From Forficula auricularia (taxonomy: Eukaryota; Arthropoda; Insecta; Dermaptera; Forficulidae), in NCBI GenBank assembly GCA_024734495.1, contig JALMQS010000880.1:62001-126000 (forward strand): DNA of 64,000 nt, written 5' to 3'. Shown here in pieces: positions 45,601 to 56,088 of the stretch. Every line of letters starts with the position of its first letter. Position 1 is the first letter of the stretch. The notes under the pieces are model-generated. The model worked only from the letters and a program-made list of their open reading frames with translations, was not told the DNA's origin and did not search any database. The position numbers and the translations under genes were made by a program.

Positions 45601-45904
45601 CTAGTTGAATAATCTTAACATAAGAAATTCAAGGATAGAATAATTTTGTCTTTCAGTTAATATCTCTTGTAAAACCATGTGAAATCAAATTATGTTTATT
45701 TGAGTAGAGTTTGTATTGTACCATATAATGAAGACCAAGTCCGCATTGAGGATGCCATTTCGGCCGAAGCTAGAGATCATTTATTATTATATAGGTGTTT
45801 TAGGGCGCATCAACGACAAGGGTTATTAGCGCCTCAAATACAAGACAACCTAGAAACGTCTTAAATAAATAGTATCATAGACAAATAAAATAACAAAATA
45901 AATT

Positions 45905-46135
45905 TTATAAAATAACAACAAAATAGACCTATACAAAATAACAACAAAGATAATACTATATAAAATAACAGCAAAATAGACCTATACAAAATAACAACAA
46001 AGATAATACTATATAAAATAACAACAAAATAGACCTATACAAAATAACAACAAAGATAATACTATATAAAATAACAACAAAATAGAGCTATACAATATAA
46101 CAACAACGATAAACTATATAAAATAACAACAAAAG
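45905..46135. repeat. 53-bp tandem repeat, four copies, in LINE 3' region
   Basis: The anchor atagacctatac (atagagctatac in the last) starts at 45923, 45976, 46029 and 46082, an exact 53-bp period. Each unit also holds aaaataacaacaaa twice in variant form. It lies just after the LINE stop codon (minus strand), so it is probably part of the element's 3' region or its tail. Confidence 0.85.
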
Positions 46136-46207
46136 CTGTAAAGGGACTATTTAATAAATATACAACAGATTAAATTAGTAAAATCAAAGAAGTAGAAGAG
46201 GGATATT

Positions 46208-48887
46208 TTAGATATGGTTAAAAAGATTAATATCACGCAAATATCCAAGCAGGTTTTCATAGCAATCCATATCAGAGAGAATATCCCTGATGTTTTTATT
46301 TTCAAGTTTATATTTTATCCTTTTAGTATTGTAAAGTGGGCAATCCACTAATATGTGGGATACATCAATTCTCCTGTCACACGTAATACACCAAGGTGGA
46401 GCTTCTCTATTAATTAAAAAGCCATGAGAAAAGAAACAGTGACCAATTCTCAAACGAGTTATTATTGTTTGTTCTCTCCTACTATTATATTTGTGTTTTA
46501 ACAGTGGAGTAATATTTGGTTTGATTCTTTTTAAAAAATTATTTTCTATTTCCTCCCATTCATTTTCCCAGTTCTTCAGGATTAAGTTTTTTGAAAATAA
46601 TTTTATATCCTCATAGCACAATTCGGTGAAATCGTAAGTTAATTTATTTGCTCCCTTTTTTGCTAGTCGATCGACTTCCTCGTTACCTAAAATTTTCTTG
46701 TGGCTAGGGATCCACATGAAGTGAATTACTTTATCCATTCTGATAAGATCTTGGTGTATTATTTGGATTTTTTGGATAATAGGGTGAAATATATATAAAT
46801 TTTGGATTGCTAATAAGGCACTTAATGAATCTGATAAGATTATTGCCTTGTTACTTCTTTGATTTTTTAATTTGAAAAGTGCGAGTTCAATTGCCTTCAG
46901 CTCAGCATTAAATATACTTGTAATGGGCGAGAGTTTAAAATGGCCAGATGAACTGTCCATTTTAAACGCACATCCCACATTTTTTTCGAATTTTGATCCA
47001 TCTGTAAATATCAGTGAGAAGTTCGGATATCTGTTTAGCAATTCTGCTAGCAAGATGTTATACGACCTCTCATCAAGGCTCTCTTTATTAAATTTAGCCA
47101 AGTCCAATAAACAAGATGGTTTGTTTAAGAGCCATGGTGGTTCTGGGGTATTAATTATTCGAATTTGTTGGTCCAAGTAATTTCTAATTCCTTCTAGGTT
47201 TTCTTTTATTCTCAGAGCCAATGGTTTGGTATTTTTTGGACAATTTGAGAACTTGCTTAAGTTTGTGGGATTGAAAATGTCTTTATATGTTGGATGTGTT
47301 GGAAGAGAATTGATTTTTATAGCATAGTTCAAAGATAGTATTTCTCTTCTAACTTTTAAAGGGGGTTCGCAAGACTCCGCCAGAAGACTTGAAATTGGAC
47401 TTGTCCTGAAAGCTCCCAAAGCTATTCTGATACCCAAATTATGGACCATATCGAGCTGTTTTAGAACGCTCTCTCTAGCAGAAGAGTAAATGGGTGAACC
47501 ATAATCTAATTTACTGCGAATAATCGCCCTATATACTCTCAGTAAACTGATAGAGTCCGCTCCCCAGTTGGAATTGGAAAGCACCTTTAGAAGATTGAAT
47601 GATTTTAGGCATTTCGTTTTTAGATCTTTGACGTGATCTCTCCAGTTTAGTTTCTTGTCAAAGACTAGACCAAGAAATTTTACACTATCCCTATATAATA
47701 TGGGACTCCCATCGATGTATAAAGATGGATCTTGGTGGGATGTTCTAAGTCTACAAAAATGTAGACAACATGTTTTATTCTTTGAAAATCTAAAACCATT
47801 TTCTGAGGCCCATTTATTGACATCATTTATTATAATTTGCATTTTTGTTTTTATAAAATTCAAATTTTTTGATCTTAAATATATTGCAAGATCATCGACA
47901 AAGAGAGAGTGCTGAACTGGCGACTTAATTAATTTTGAAATGTTGTTCAGAGCTATCGAAAAAAGTGTACAACTAAGAACAGAACCTTGTGGAATTCCAT
48001 TTTCTTGAGTGTGTACCTTAGAGAGAGTGTTGCCTACACGTACTTGAAATGTTCGGTCTGTTAAAAATTTCTGTATAAAAATACCTAAGTGACCTTTAAT
48101 ACCCCATTCTTTCAATTGTTTTAAAATAGAATATCTCCAAGTTGTATCGTAAGCCTTTTCAAGATCAAAGAAAATGGCTATTACATGATCTTTGTTTATA
48201 AAGGCATTTTGTATATAATTTTCGAGACGAGCTAATTGGTCAATGCAAGATCGTAGGGGCCTGAATCCGCATTGATTATTGGAAATTAATTTATTATTTT
48301 CCAAATGCCACATCAAGCGTTTATTTACCAGCCTTTCGAAGACTTTACAAATACAACTTGTCATGGAGATAGGGCGGTAATTTTGCACGAAATGAGGATC
48401 AAGATTCTGCTTGGGAATGGGTACCAAAATTGCTTTTTTCCATATAGATGGAAACGAATCCTTTTGCCATAATTCATTGATAATATTTAATAATGTGTTC
48501 TTAGAATGTGGATTCAAGTTTTTCAGCATTTGATTATGAATATTATCTGGTCCGGGTGCAGTATTTCTAGTTTGATTTAATGAATATTCGAATTCCCAGA
48601 CCGAAAAGGGTGCGTTGAAATATTCAACATTTGTTGAAGAAAAATTTATAGATCTTCGCTCGGAAATGTTTTTTATTTGAATAAAGGTAGGGTCGTAGTT
48701 TTCTGAGGAAGATATCTTAGAGAAGTGCTGTGCAAAACAGTTTGCGATCTCAAAGGGTCCTGTTATTGTATGGTCATTATTTTTTATTTCTTTAATTATT
48801 GGAAAATTTGTCCCTTTAATTCTTTTAATTTTGTCCCATACTTTTTTGTTTGGGGTATAATAGGAAATAGAGGAAATAAAATTTTGC
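46208..48887 (-). CDS. LINE ORF2 C-terminal part: reverse transcriptase and RNase H
   Basis: Copies LINE RNA into DNA at the nicked target and removes RNA from hybrids. The first ATG in frame is at 48529, but the same frame stays open upstream to about 48887 and encodes the RT N terminus (including TAPGPDNIHN), so the true protein begins in the endonuclease reading frame. Counting from 48529: FDLEKAYD at 120-127, PQGSVLS at 180-186, catalytic FVDD at 210-213, and RNase H residues D510 (TDGSK), E543, D567 and D620, all present. A C-terminal CxxC...H...C cluster (CITCDRRIDVSHILVDC) is typical of I-clade elements. No internal stop is seen. The weak point is the frame break with the endonuclease at 48894-48900. 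Confidence 0.92.
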
Positions 48888-49908
48888 CAAGACTTTTTTT
48901 ACTTTCTTTTATTAAGTATTTAGCACGGGCTCTAGCTTTTTTAAAAATGAGCAGATTTCCAGTGGTGGGATTTCTTTCAAATTGCCTTAGTGCTTTTTTC
49001 CTTGTTTGAATTGTATTTCCTATTTCTTTTGACCACCACGGGACGGGGACATGCTTGACTCTAGTTTTTGACTTTGGAATAGAAAATTCAGCAGCTTTGA
49101 GAACTTTTTTAGTGAATTTTTCTAATTTATTAAAAACATTACTATCAGCGCTGTCATAATCGATAAGAGATAATTTATTAAAAAGTGGCCAATTCGCCTT
49201 AGCGATTTGCCATTTTGAATGTGTTCTGATAGGAGGAATTTTATTTAAATAATTTAAAATTATGGGAAAATGATCAGAATCACATAAATCCGGATGTCTT
49301 CTCCAAAAAATTTTTGTAGCAATAGATGATGAAGAAAAGGATAGATCTATTGATGAAAAAGAGCCATATGCTGAGCTGAAGTGTGTGTATTGGTCAGTAT
49401 TCAAGAGAGAAATATTATTATTATTATTCAATATTAATTCAATTATTTTTCCTCTTGTAGATGATGATTGACTACCCCAGATAGAGCTGTGGGCATTAAA
49501 ATCACCCAACAATAGAAAAGGCGGGGGTAGTTGTTGAATAATATTTTCTATTTCATTTTTAGAGATTTTTTCATTTCCTGGTAAATAAATACTACAAATA
49601 GTAATGAGGGGCAATTTCATTTGAACTGCGACGACTTGCAAATTGCTATTGATGTATATAGGTGCAGAGAGCAGGTTGTTTTTTACAAGAATCGAAACAC
49701 CTCTGCATGCCCGTTGTTGACCTTGGTCGCAATCTTTTCTGTAAATATCAAAACCTCTTAGGTTGACATTATTTGTGGGAGAAGTGTGAGTCTCTTGCAA
49801 AGCTATTACCATTGGGTCGTATTCATCAATAAGCAGTTTAATTTCTCCTAAATGACTGAAAAAGCCATTACAGTTCCATTGAATTATATTATTTGTATTT
49901 TCAGCCAT
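48796..49908 (-). CDS. LINE ORF2 N-terminal part: endonuclease
   Basis: An apurinic-type (exonuclease-endonuclease-phosphatase) endonuclease that nicks the target DNA to prime reverse transcription. ATG at 49908. Visible motifs: IIQWNCNG (N12/N14 region), catalytic E39 in ALQETH, D136 and N138 in LLGDFNAH, and SDHFPI at 211-216, so the active-site set looks complete. About residue 335 the frame changes: after KESKK the protein continues correctly only in the neighbouring frame, and the listed frame runs on as an unrelated tail to the stop at 48796. One missing T (plus strand) in the seven-T run 48894-48900 explains this. ORF1 lies 102 bp upstream. Confidence 0.9.
   Translation of the reverse strand: MAENTNNIIQWNCNGFFSHLGEIKLLIDEYDPMVIALQETHTSPTNNVNLRGFDIYRKDCDQGQQRACRGVSILVKNNLLSAPIYINSNLQVVAVQMKLPLITICSIYLPGNEKISKNEIENIIQQLPPPFLLLGDFNAHSSIWGSQSSSTRGKIIELILNNNNNISLLNTDQYTHFSSAYGSFSSIDLSFSSSSIATKIFWRRHPDLCDSDHFPIILNYLNKIPPIRTHSKWQIAKANWPLFNKLSLIDYDSADSNVFNKLEKFTKKVLKAAEFSIPKSKTRVKHVPVPWWSKEIGNTIQTRKKALRQFERNPTTGNLLIFKKARARAKYLIKESKKSLGKILFPLFPIIPQTKKYGTKLKELKGQIFQ
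48894..48900 (-). other. Frameshift site in LINE ORF2
   Basis: A run of seven T on the plus strand (A7 on the coding strand). The endonuclease reading frame is meaningful upstream of it and the RT frame downstream. Restoring one base would join them. The open frame of the RT side starts just past this run, which places the break precisely. It could be a real indel, a sequencing homopolymer error, or, less likely, a recoding site. Confidence 0.75.
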
Positions 49909-50010
49909 CAGAAGAGAATGGAGAAGGAAAGTGATTTAGTAATTTAACGATTCTCAAATTACAGATACAGCAATGATAGTAATGCACGTTTTAAACAAAT
50001 CATTTATTAT

Positions 50011-51330
50011 TTATTTTCCTCTTTTTTTCTTTTGAGATCCACCACGACCCCTAACCCGAGCCCCCCCAGATGCCCCCCCACGGAAAGTCCGAAGTCCCCC
50101 CACGGAGCGCACCGAGGCGTCCGAATCGGAGGCAGATAGAGTTGATTTACTTGAATTTAAATTTTCTACAGTTGTTAGAAGAGGTGTACTAGTATTTATA
50201 CTCATATTAGTATTTTCTTCTTGTGTTTCAAAAGGTTCAATAGCAGGAGTTGTATTAATATTAGAATTATTTGTGGCAATGGATTCGATTTTATTTGTCA
50301 GAGATTTTATTTGTTCAGTTAGAGTCTTAATAGTATTTTTAAGCTCCTCACAAGAGGAACAAGAGGTTTTATTCTGTAATGTAGAGGCAAAACTTGTTTG
50401 TTTAGGTAAATTATTCTTTTTAAATTGAGCTTTTGCTGCATAATAAGATATATTTTGCTCTACCGATATAGTGATTATTTCCTTTTCCTCAATAAACTTA
50501 GGACAAGATTTAGAGAAATTGGGATGAGATGATTCAGGACAACTAAGGCATTTTGGTCCATTTTGACAATCTGGGGATTCGGGGTGAGCGGGGTTGGAGC
50601 AAAAAGAACAAATAGGGGCTGATAAACACCGAGAAGATGTATGGCCATATAATTGACACCGGAAGCAACGCATTGGGGGTGGAAAATATTTTCTCACCGT
50701 AAGGCTGTAAAAACCCGCTTTAATTGACAGTGGTAAAGTTGGAAAACCAAATGTAAGAATAATTAGGGGAGTTGGAATTATTTGTCCGTGATCCTTCCGA
50801 GTAATTTTATGAAGATCTATGACGTTCTGATCTTTCAGTTCCAAAAGAATTTCTTCTTTCGGAATATTGACCAGATCTGGACAATAAATTACTCCTTTGG
50901 ATGAATTAAGTGTGGCATGGGCCTGAGTTCTGATTGGGATATCAGCAGTAAATTGATTCAATTTAAATAGTGATTCGGTCTGTTTGTCATTAAATGTCTC
51001 AACCAGAAGGGTGCCATTTTTTAGTTTCTTAATGTTTTTTACTTTACCAGCAGAGTGAGAAATTACGTGGTTTATCAAGAAAGGAGAAATTTTAGAAAGG
51101 TTTTTTTCACTATCAGCATGGCTGATTACAATGAAACGAGGTTGGATCTTAGAATTATTTGTAAATAAACTGTTCTGGTTTATTGATAATAAATTATCAG
51201 AATTTTCGCCATACTGGGAACGAGGCCTTTTAGGTCGAGCTCGCGGAGGGACTTGAAGGGGGGAAACATTTCGTTCCCCACCATGGATTAGCTTGGGAGA
51301 ATTGCGACTTGCAATTCTCCCAAAAATAAA
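50011..51330 (-). CDS. LINE ORF1: gag-like nucleic-acid-binding protein
   Basis: Packages the element RNA. The frame is open from a stop near 51333 to 50011. The conserved N-terminal part (IQPRFIVISHADSEKNLSKI) lies upstream of 51078, so the protein must start above that point, yet no in-frame ATG is present; the start is probably lost or the annotated frame needs a non-AUG codon. The central part has PTPLIILTFGFPTLPLSIKAG, followed by three zinc knuckles: CFRCQLYGHTSSRC, then CSFCSNPAHPESPDC and CLSCPESSHPNFSKSC with longer last spacings. The C terminus is Arg/Gly/Lys-rich (GGARVRGRGGSQKKKRGK), suited to RNA binding. A short coiled coil is plausible after the knuckles. Confidence 0.85.
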   Translation of the reverse strand, partial: FIFGRIASRNSPKLIHGGERNVSPLQVPPRARPKRPRSQYGENSDNLLSINQNSLFTNNSKIQPRFIVISHADSEKNLSKISPFLINHVISHSAGKVKNIKKLKNGTLLVETFNDKQTESLFKLNQFTADIPIRTQAHATLNSSKGVIYCPDLVNIPKEEILLELKDQNVIDLHKITRKDHGQIIPTPLIILTFGFPTLPLSIKAGFYSLTVRKYFPPPMRCFRCQLYGHTSSRCLSAPICSFCSNPAHPESPDCQNGPKCLSCPESSHPNFSKSCPKFIEEKEIITISVEQNISYYAAKAQFKKNNLPKQTSFASTLQNKTSCSSCEELKNTIKTLTEQIKSLTNKIESIATNNSNINTTPAIEPFETQEENTNMSINTSTPLLTTVENLNSSKSTLSASDSDASVRSVGGLRTFRGGASGGARVRGRGGSQKKKRGK

Positions 51331-51333
51331 TTA

Positions 51334-51560
51334 ATAGTAAAAATAAATATTAGAATATATATATATATAAAAAATGAATAAAGATTTGAAATAACGAAAG
51401 AAAACAAGAAATAGAAAAAGAAAAGAAAAAGAGATAGGTTATCTGTGATAATGATGAGTGGTGTCTAAGAGAACAGCGAAAACACGTCCAACTGCCAAGA
51501 GAGCTCACTCACGACTGTGCTAGAGATCATATTTGGATTCCAGGTGTAAGTTATCGATCT
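51334..51560 (-). promoter_or_regulatory. Probable LINE 5' UTR
   Basis: Purine-rich DNA between ORF1 and a segment (minus strand) reading ctagcacagtcgtgagtgag. I-clade and jockey elements carry internal RNA polymerase II promoters at their 5' end, so the element probably starts close to 51520-51550. No defined promoter motif was proven. Confidence 0.35.
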
Positions 51561-52738
51561 CCAGCTATCCGAAAACTATCGCTTCGAACATCGAGAAAGG
51601 ATTTTGCATAATTTTTCTATTCTTCTAGATAAGGATAAATATAAAATCTTAATAGAGAGTACCTGTCCGTCAGTCAGTCTTGTACTTCGCTTCTACAATT
51701 TAGCATGACAAAATTTATGCTTTTAATATTCATGATGTGGGACGTGAAGGGAAATTATAAAATTTTAGAGCACATAGGGAACCATTAAATAGGTCTTTTA
51801 TAATTATATTAAACAGGTTTTCTTATAATTGTTATTTTGACGCCACAATCGCGCTCTATGAACCCGGAAAAGTCGCAACCGTTAACCCATTCTCATTTTT
51901 CAATGATTTGAGATAAAAGTATCTAAAAATAATGTGCAATATTTTTGAAGAGAACTATTATAATATAAACACTTTTGAGAGCAGCTGAAAAAATATATTT
52001 TTAATTTGATAAGATCCTATCTACAATATTTTCATATTCCCGCTGTATGACTTTGTATCATTAATAAATACGTATTGGAAAATAAATATACACGTGACTA
52101 ATTCCAGCAAGGCCTTATTTAATACATGGTCCGACACCTAAATGGCGGTATGTTTGTTTGTCTATTTATTTCAAACTTCAGACCAGGGCTCAAAATGGAA
52201 AATTTCAATAACCGGAATGCCAAATCGCTAAATCTTTTTCTTTACTTGGCTCTCTATGCTCACGTATTCCTTAGTCTGCTTTAGAATCGATCTCATCATT
52301 GTTCACGCCAAGTCTACTATATTACGTGATCAGTGCGGTTCAGAGGTAATACGTTGGTTCTGTAAGTGAGAAAGTTTTTACGGGGTGAGCTTGTTATCTC
52401 ACATCCAACGTCTAGTCGCCTTCTACGACAAGCACGGGATTCTGTGAACCTATTCTACTCCCCGGTCCACAGGGGAAAAATTTACAAAGTATTTTTGACC
52501 CAAAAAATGATAAAAATTTCATTTTCAAAGGGTATAAAAAACAAAGTTACGTAGGGAACAAAACTTTACTGTAGGTATTATTTTAATAAATCACAACAAA
52601 AGTTTTCAATTTTGGGAACAAGAACAATATCTTCGATAAAATCATTGACAGGTCCAATCCGAGCCCTTCTTCAGATATATATATCTCAATATAACTAAAA
52701 AAAATATTTAAAGAATATAAGAAAAGTAAGATACAATA
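51561..52738. other. Unassigned DNA
   Basis: AT-rich to 52300. 52330-52480 is GC-richer and includes tctagtcgccttctacgaca and cggtccacagggg, words I associate with dispersed arthropod repeats but cannot assign. An imperfect inverted 6-8 bp pair around 52680 is not enough for a feature call. Confidence 0.35.
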
Positions 52739-52994
52739 CGTCGCCTTAGAGTGTAAACCAGCTAACTCACAACAAGAAAATTTTACAGAGCAGAGAAAAA
52801 ACAAACAAAATTTAATTTTCTTGTTATGGAAAAAAATATTTTTCACATTTTTTTTCTACAACTTACGATCGTAATTATAAGTAGCAGTTTTACTTAGACG
52901 ATGTTGCATCTCTTTTTCTTTCGAACGGTATTAATATGTCATTTATGATAAAAAAATGGATTTAGCATGTTTACACTCTAAGGCAACAATATGT
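52739..52994. mobile_element. MITE copy 3, both ends intact
   Basis: Left end cgtcgccttagagtgtaaac and right end gtttacactctaaggcaaca are inverted. The interior matches 18491-18735 and 20571-20785 (gcatctctttttctttcga, ttacgatcgtaa, agcagttttactta). This copy shows that the TIR extends outward through gtcgcc/ggcaac, to about 25 bp or more. Confidence 0.8.
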
Positions 52995-53050
52995 AATTAT
53001 AAGTAAAACAATAAACCATGAATAAAATTAATAAATTAAAAATATTATTT

Positions 53051-53325
53051 TAATAAATGAATTTATCTTTAAGGATCAATCATAGATTTTAGAGAAAATA
53101 TTTTTACATTGCATATCAGAGAGGTTCGTTCACTTAGGAATCGAACCCAAGCGCTAACTAAGCTTGCCGTGCCGTTAGCCTAGTCTTAAAGGTTTGGCTA
53201 ACGGCCCGGCAAGCTTAGTTAGTGCCTGGGTTCGATTCCTAAGGGGACGAACCTCTCTGATATGCAATGTAAAAATATTTTCTCTAAAATCTATAATTGG
53301 TCCTTAAAGATAAATTCATTTATTA
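53051..53325. mobile_element. Palindrome of two head-to-head SINE-like units
   Basis: Arms 53051-53180 and 53196-53325 (130 bp each, about 10 differences) flank a 15-nt loop. Each arm carries a tRNA-like end: ggctaacggcccggcaag near the centre and a B box gggttcgattcct, followed by gacgaacctctctgatatgc and an AT-rich body. Both units point outward. Relatives lie at 15345 and 20795-21345. Confidence 0.8.
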
Positions 53326-53990
53326 ATATAATAGGTCTGGGTTGATTTTTGAAATAATTTCCATCTTTTTTCAAAAAAAAGACACTCAAAAAGATACTTA
53401 AATCTTTGCTTTCACTGTAAAAATATTATTATTATTAGCAATCATAATAATAATAATTTCTATTTTATTTTGATAAGCAATATTTAAATACTCTTACAAT
53501 TTCCTTGTCTTGAAAATGTAGTCATTTTTTAATTAAAAATTTATATTTATAAAAGAGTATTATTTTCTTCAAAAATATAGTTAATTTAAGTGAACAGAAA
53601 TTATATTAAATGTGTCTATGTGTGTCTGAGCGCATTTGCTCCACAGGTACCTTTTAATGATATTAAGGCTGGCTGACTTTGTCGCTATGCTTTGTGCTCA
53701 AGCACGAAGCTCATTAAATTTTTGCCACTTAATGTATTTATCTTATGAAAATCGCAATGTAAAAAACATTTTATACTAATGTTAAAAAATAATTGAATTT
53801 CTTTAATACTATATATGTAATTCTATTCAGATATGATAAGAGATTTTATAAGCATTAGTTTCTTAGACGACAAACAAATAAATGTGTTTTACTGGAGAGT
53901 TACAATATTTAAGCTCTCAATATTGTTTGAAATTATCCTAGATTAATTTATATTGTATGTAAAATATTTATATATTAAAGTGCCTTACGA
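53326..53990. other. AT-rich DNA, no gene recognised
   Basis: Nothing recognisable apart from short simple repeats. Confidence 0.35.
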
Positions 53991-53994
53991 AAAT

Positions 53995-54200
53995 CACGGT
54001 AGGGCTGGATCCGACCTGTGGCCCAACATAAAATCATAAACTTGCTTAAAACATTGAGATTTATATGTAGAGATATATTTATTCCCCTTTTCGAAATATG
54101 AATGTAGTACATTTGTACAATACGTGAAGATATTTTCAAAAATAAAATTCACTAAAAGCAAAATTATAAGCTCAACTATATAAGATAAAAAAAAAATAAT
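53995..54200 (+). mobile_element. hAT-like element fragment
   Basis: ctgtggcccaacataaaatc and aacattgagatttatatgta match 54536-54595, and the later part (aaaataaaattcactaaaag) resembles 55275-55310. It is a shortened copy of the following hAT-like element. Confidence 0.5.
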
Positions 54201-54884
54201 AATATTTAAAAATTGTTCTTCTTCTCATATTTTCATTTTCTAAAATATTTATTATTTCATCAATAATTATATGCTACAACACTAACCAAGTCTATAGAGT
54301 TCTCATTCTAGTACAAGGAGACAAGAAATTGGAGTTTTCTAGAACAATTAAAATTAAATGATAATTTCTCTGCTGGACTAAAACTTGTCATGACTTGTCT
54401 TTTAAATCTGTGCACGTTCTTACATGTTAATAGATAATGGATAGTCAGGGATTATTATATCCGTGACCATTTTAAATAGAATTATCATTCCTCATATCCT
54501 TCTTTATTCCGATTCGATTTAAACCAGGGGTGTGCAATCCGTAGCCCAATATAAATACATAAACTTCCTTAAAACATTGAGATTTATATGTAGATACTGG
54601 CAAACACACAACAATTTGGCCTGATAATTTTTCTCTCTAAAATTATATATCTGAAAATCTACTGTGAAGTTTTCGAAAAATAAAATAAAAATTAATATTT
54701 GAATTTTAAACTAAATTTCAAGATTTCAGAAAAAATAATCATCATTTTGGTCTATTTTCGTCTCCATTTTCATTAGAAATAAATTTATTAAATTGAAAGT
54801 TTTTTTGCCGAGGGTAGCAAAATTTTTTTATATTGAAGGAGACAATAAAAGAGTGTGTCTTCTGCTGGAATTATAAATTTTATT

Positions 54885-54945
54885 TATTTATAACGAGACT
54901 ATAGTTTCGAGGGCTTTGCCCTCTTCATCAGTCTATTACAATTCT
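54885..54945 (-). ncRNA. Hammerhead ribozyme motif (left arm)
   Basis: Minus strand: CUGAUGA 54931-54925, extra A 54924, stem II 54923-54918 with 54914-54909 (six pairs), GAAA 54908-54905, stem III C-UAUA-G, UC ending at 54897. It is an inverted twin of the plus-strand motif at 54974-55008. Confidence 0.65.
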
Positions 54946-54961
54946 ATAATTACAATTCTAT

Positions 54962-55019
54962 AATTGTAATAGACTGATGAAGAGGGCAAGGCCCTCGAAA
55001 CTATAGTCTCGTTATAATT
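54962..55019 (+). ncRNA. Hammerhead ribozyme motif (right arm), best example
   Basis: CUGAUGA 54974-54980, extra A 54981, stem II 54982-54987 with 54991-54996 (six Watson-Crick pairs, loop AAG), GAAA 54997-55000. Stem III is A55000-U55007 and C55001-G55006 around a UAUA loop, H17 is C55008, and the predicted cut is after 55008. Helix I: 55009-55010 pair with 54973-54972, then a small internal loop, then 55012-55019 pair with 54969-54962 (eight pairs, one G-U). All three helices and every core residue are present. A two-base-pair stem III with a four-nt loop matches the minimal hammerheads described in Penelope-like elements and retrozymes. The extra A before stem II is unexplained. Confidence 0.72.
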
Positions 55020-56088
55020 AAATAAAATTTATAATTCCAGCAGAAGACACACTCTTTTATTGTCTCCTTCAAGAAATAAATTTTTTTATTTTTCTGATTG
55101 ATTCTAGAACAACAATTAGAAACCGATTTCAAAGAAAAGTTGAATATTGACTCTTTATTAGAATTTTATATTAATTATCTAGACAGGAAAAAATATAAAC
55201 AACCTACATATTATCACTTTTTTCAAGTATATAGGTATGTATTTACATATACGAGAACTATTTTAAAGTATAAAATTTACGAAAAATAAAATTAGAAGCT
55301 CACTATGAGCTAAAAAAAACAATAAAGTTCTTATTTCTACATGATTAATTATCTTTTTTGAATAACAAATATTAATAGAATTATAATATTTTATCCGCGG
55401 CCCGAAACATTTGTTTTTTCTTCAAATGTGGCCCGTGTAAGCCAAAAGGTTGGACACCCCCGACATAGTACATAGACCAAAATTAGTTTGTATCAAATTC
55501 TCGGTGTCGATAGAAAGAAACATTTATTAATAATGAATATGAAAAATGTGAATGTCAATATGATTTATAGTTCAAATGATTCATCTAGAAGTGGTAGAGT
55601 TGAAAATTTGGAATGAATTCAAATGAGGTGACGATGTGAGATTTGTAATAAATTATTGTATCAAGTAAGTATATGTAAATGGGTTTCGTTCCAAAAAGCC
55701 CTTTCATAAGTAGGAATGTTTCTTTGACATCGCATTGCATATAATATATAGTACAAAAACCAACTCATGCTCAACACGTCTCATTTCGATAATATAGTAC
55801 ATATTAAATATATTTTAATGAACTAGTTAACATGGGAATTTCCAACAAGGTCAATAGACAAATTTGCTATTTTTTATTTAATTTAATAAGTTTTTCACCT
55901 AAATATTACAAATTATAAATTATAAATGTTGGTACATATCGGCTTCTTATCAAAAAACGAGAGCGAAATTGGCATATAGTCAAATTTTAAAGAAATTTAA
56001 AAAAAATCTACATATTTAAATATTTTTTTTTTGAATTTCTTATATACCTATATATATATATATATTTTCAGTTTTCAATTGAGTTAAT

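Larger units (their letters stand above)
45650..51540 (-). mobile_element. Nearly full-length I-clade LINE
   Basis: Reading on the minus strand: a 5' UTR from about 51540, a gag-like ORF1 with zinc knuckles, then ORF2 with endonuclease, reverse transcriptase and RNase H, then a 3' region with a 53-bp tandem repeat. The order and the presence of RNase H point to the I clade. Both outer limits are estimates, because no target-site duplication could be identified by eye. ORF1 lacks an ATG in its open frame and ORF2 has one frameshift, so this copy is probably inactive, though only lightly damaged. Confidence 0.8.
54832..55075. mobile_element. Palindromic element with two hammerhead ribozyme cores
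   Basis: Inverted arms run from tgaaggagacaataaaagag at the outer left to its reverse complement at the outer right. They include gtgtcttctgctggaattat and an AT-rich stretch, then a hammerhead core on each strand, then a central attctataattacaattc spacer. Arm similarity is high. The element at 56340-56515 is a close relative. Confidence 0.85.
54533..55468 (+). mobile_element. Non-autonomous hAT-like element, with nested palindrome
   Basis: The left end caggggtgtgcaatccgtag and the right end gtaagccaaaaggttggaca followed by cccccg are hAT-like inverted termini (with mismatches), and gtggcccgtg is typical of such elements. The ribozyme palindrome 54832-55075 sits inside. No transposase was recognised. 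No clear 8-bp target duplication is visible. Confidence 0.5.

Noticed and set aside
45679..45864. 61-codon plus-strand open frame
   Set aside because: It lies in the probable 3' region of the minus-strand LINE and encodes no recognisable protein.
48894..48900. Programmed ribosomal frameshift in LINE ORF2
   Set aside because: I-clade ORF2 is normally a single frame and a homopolymer indel is the simpler explanation.
52640..52690. Hammerhead motif on the minus strand (ctgaagaaggg)
   Set aside because: The CUGAAGA word is present, but no GAAA follows a paired stem II and the cut-site region does not fit.
55108..55234. Internal exon bounded by ctag acceptor and AG-GTATGT donor
   Set aside because: The open frame is in phase with neither the 56.1-kb nor the 57.0-kb candidate exon by simple joining, and it lies inside the hAT-like element 54533-55468.
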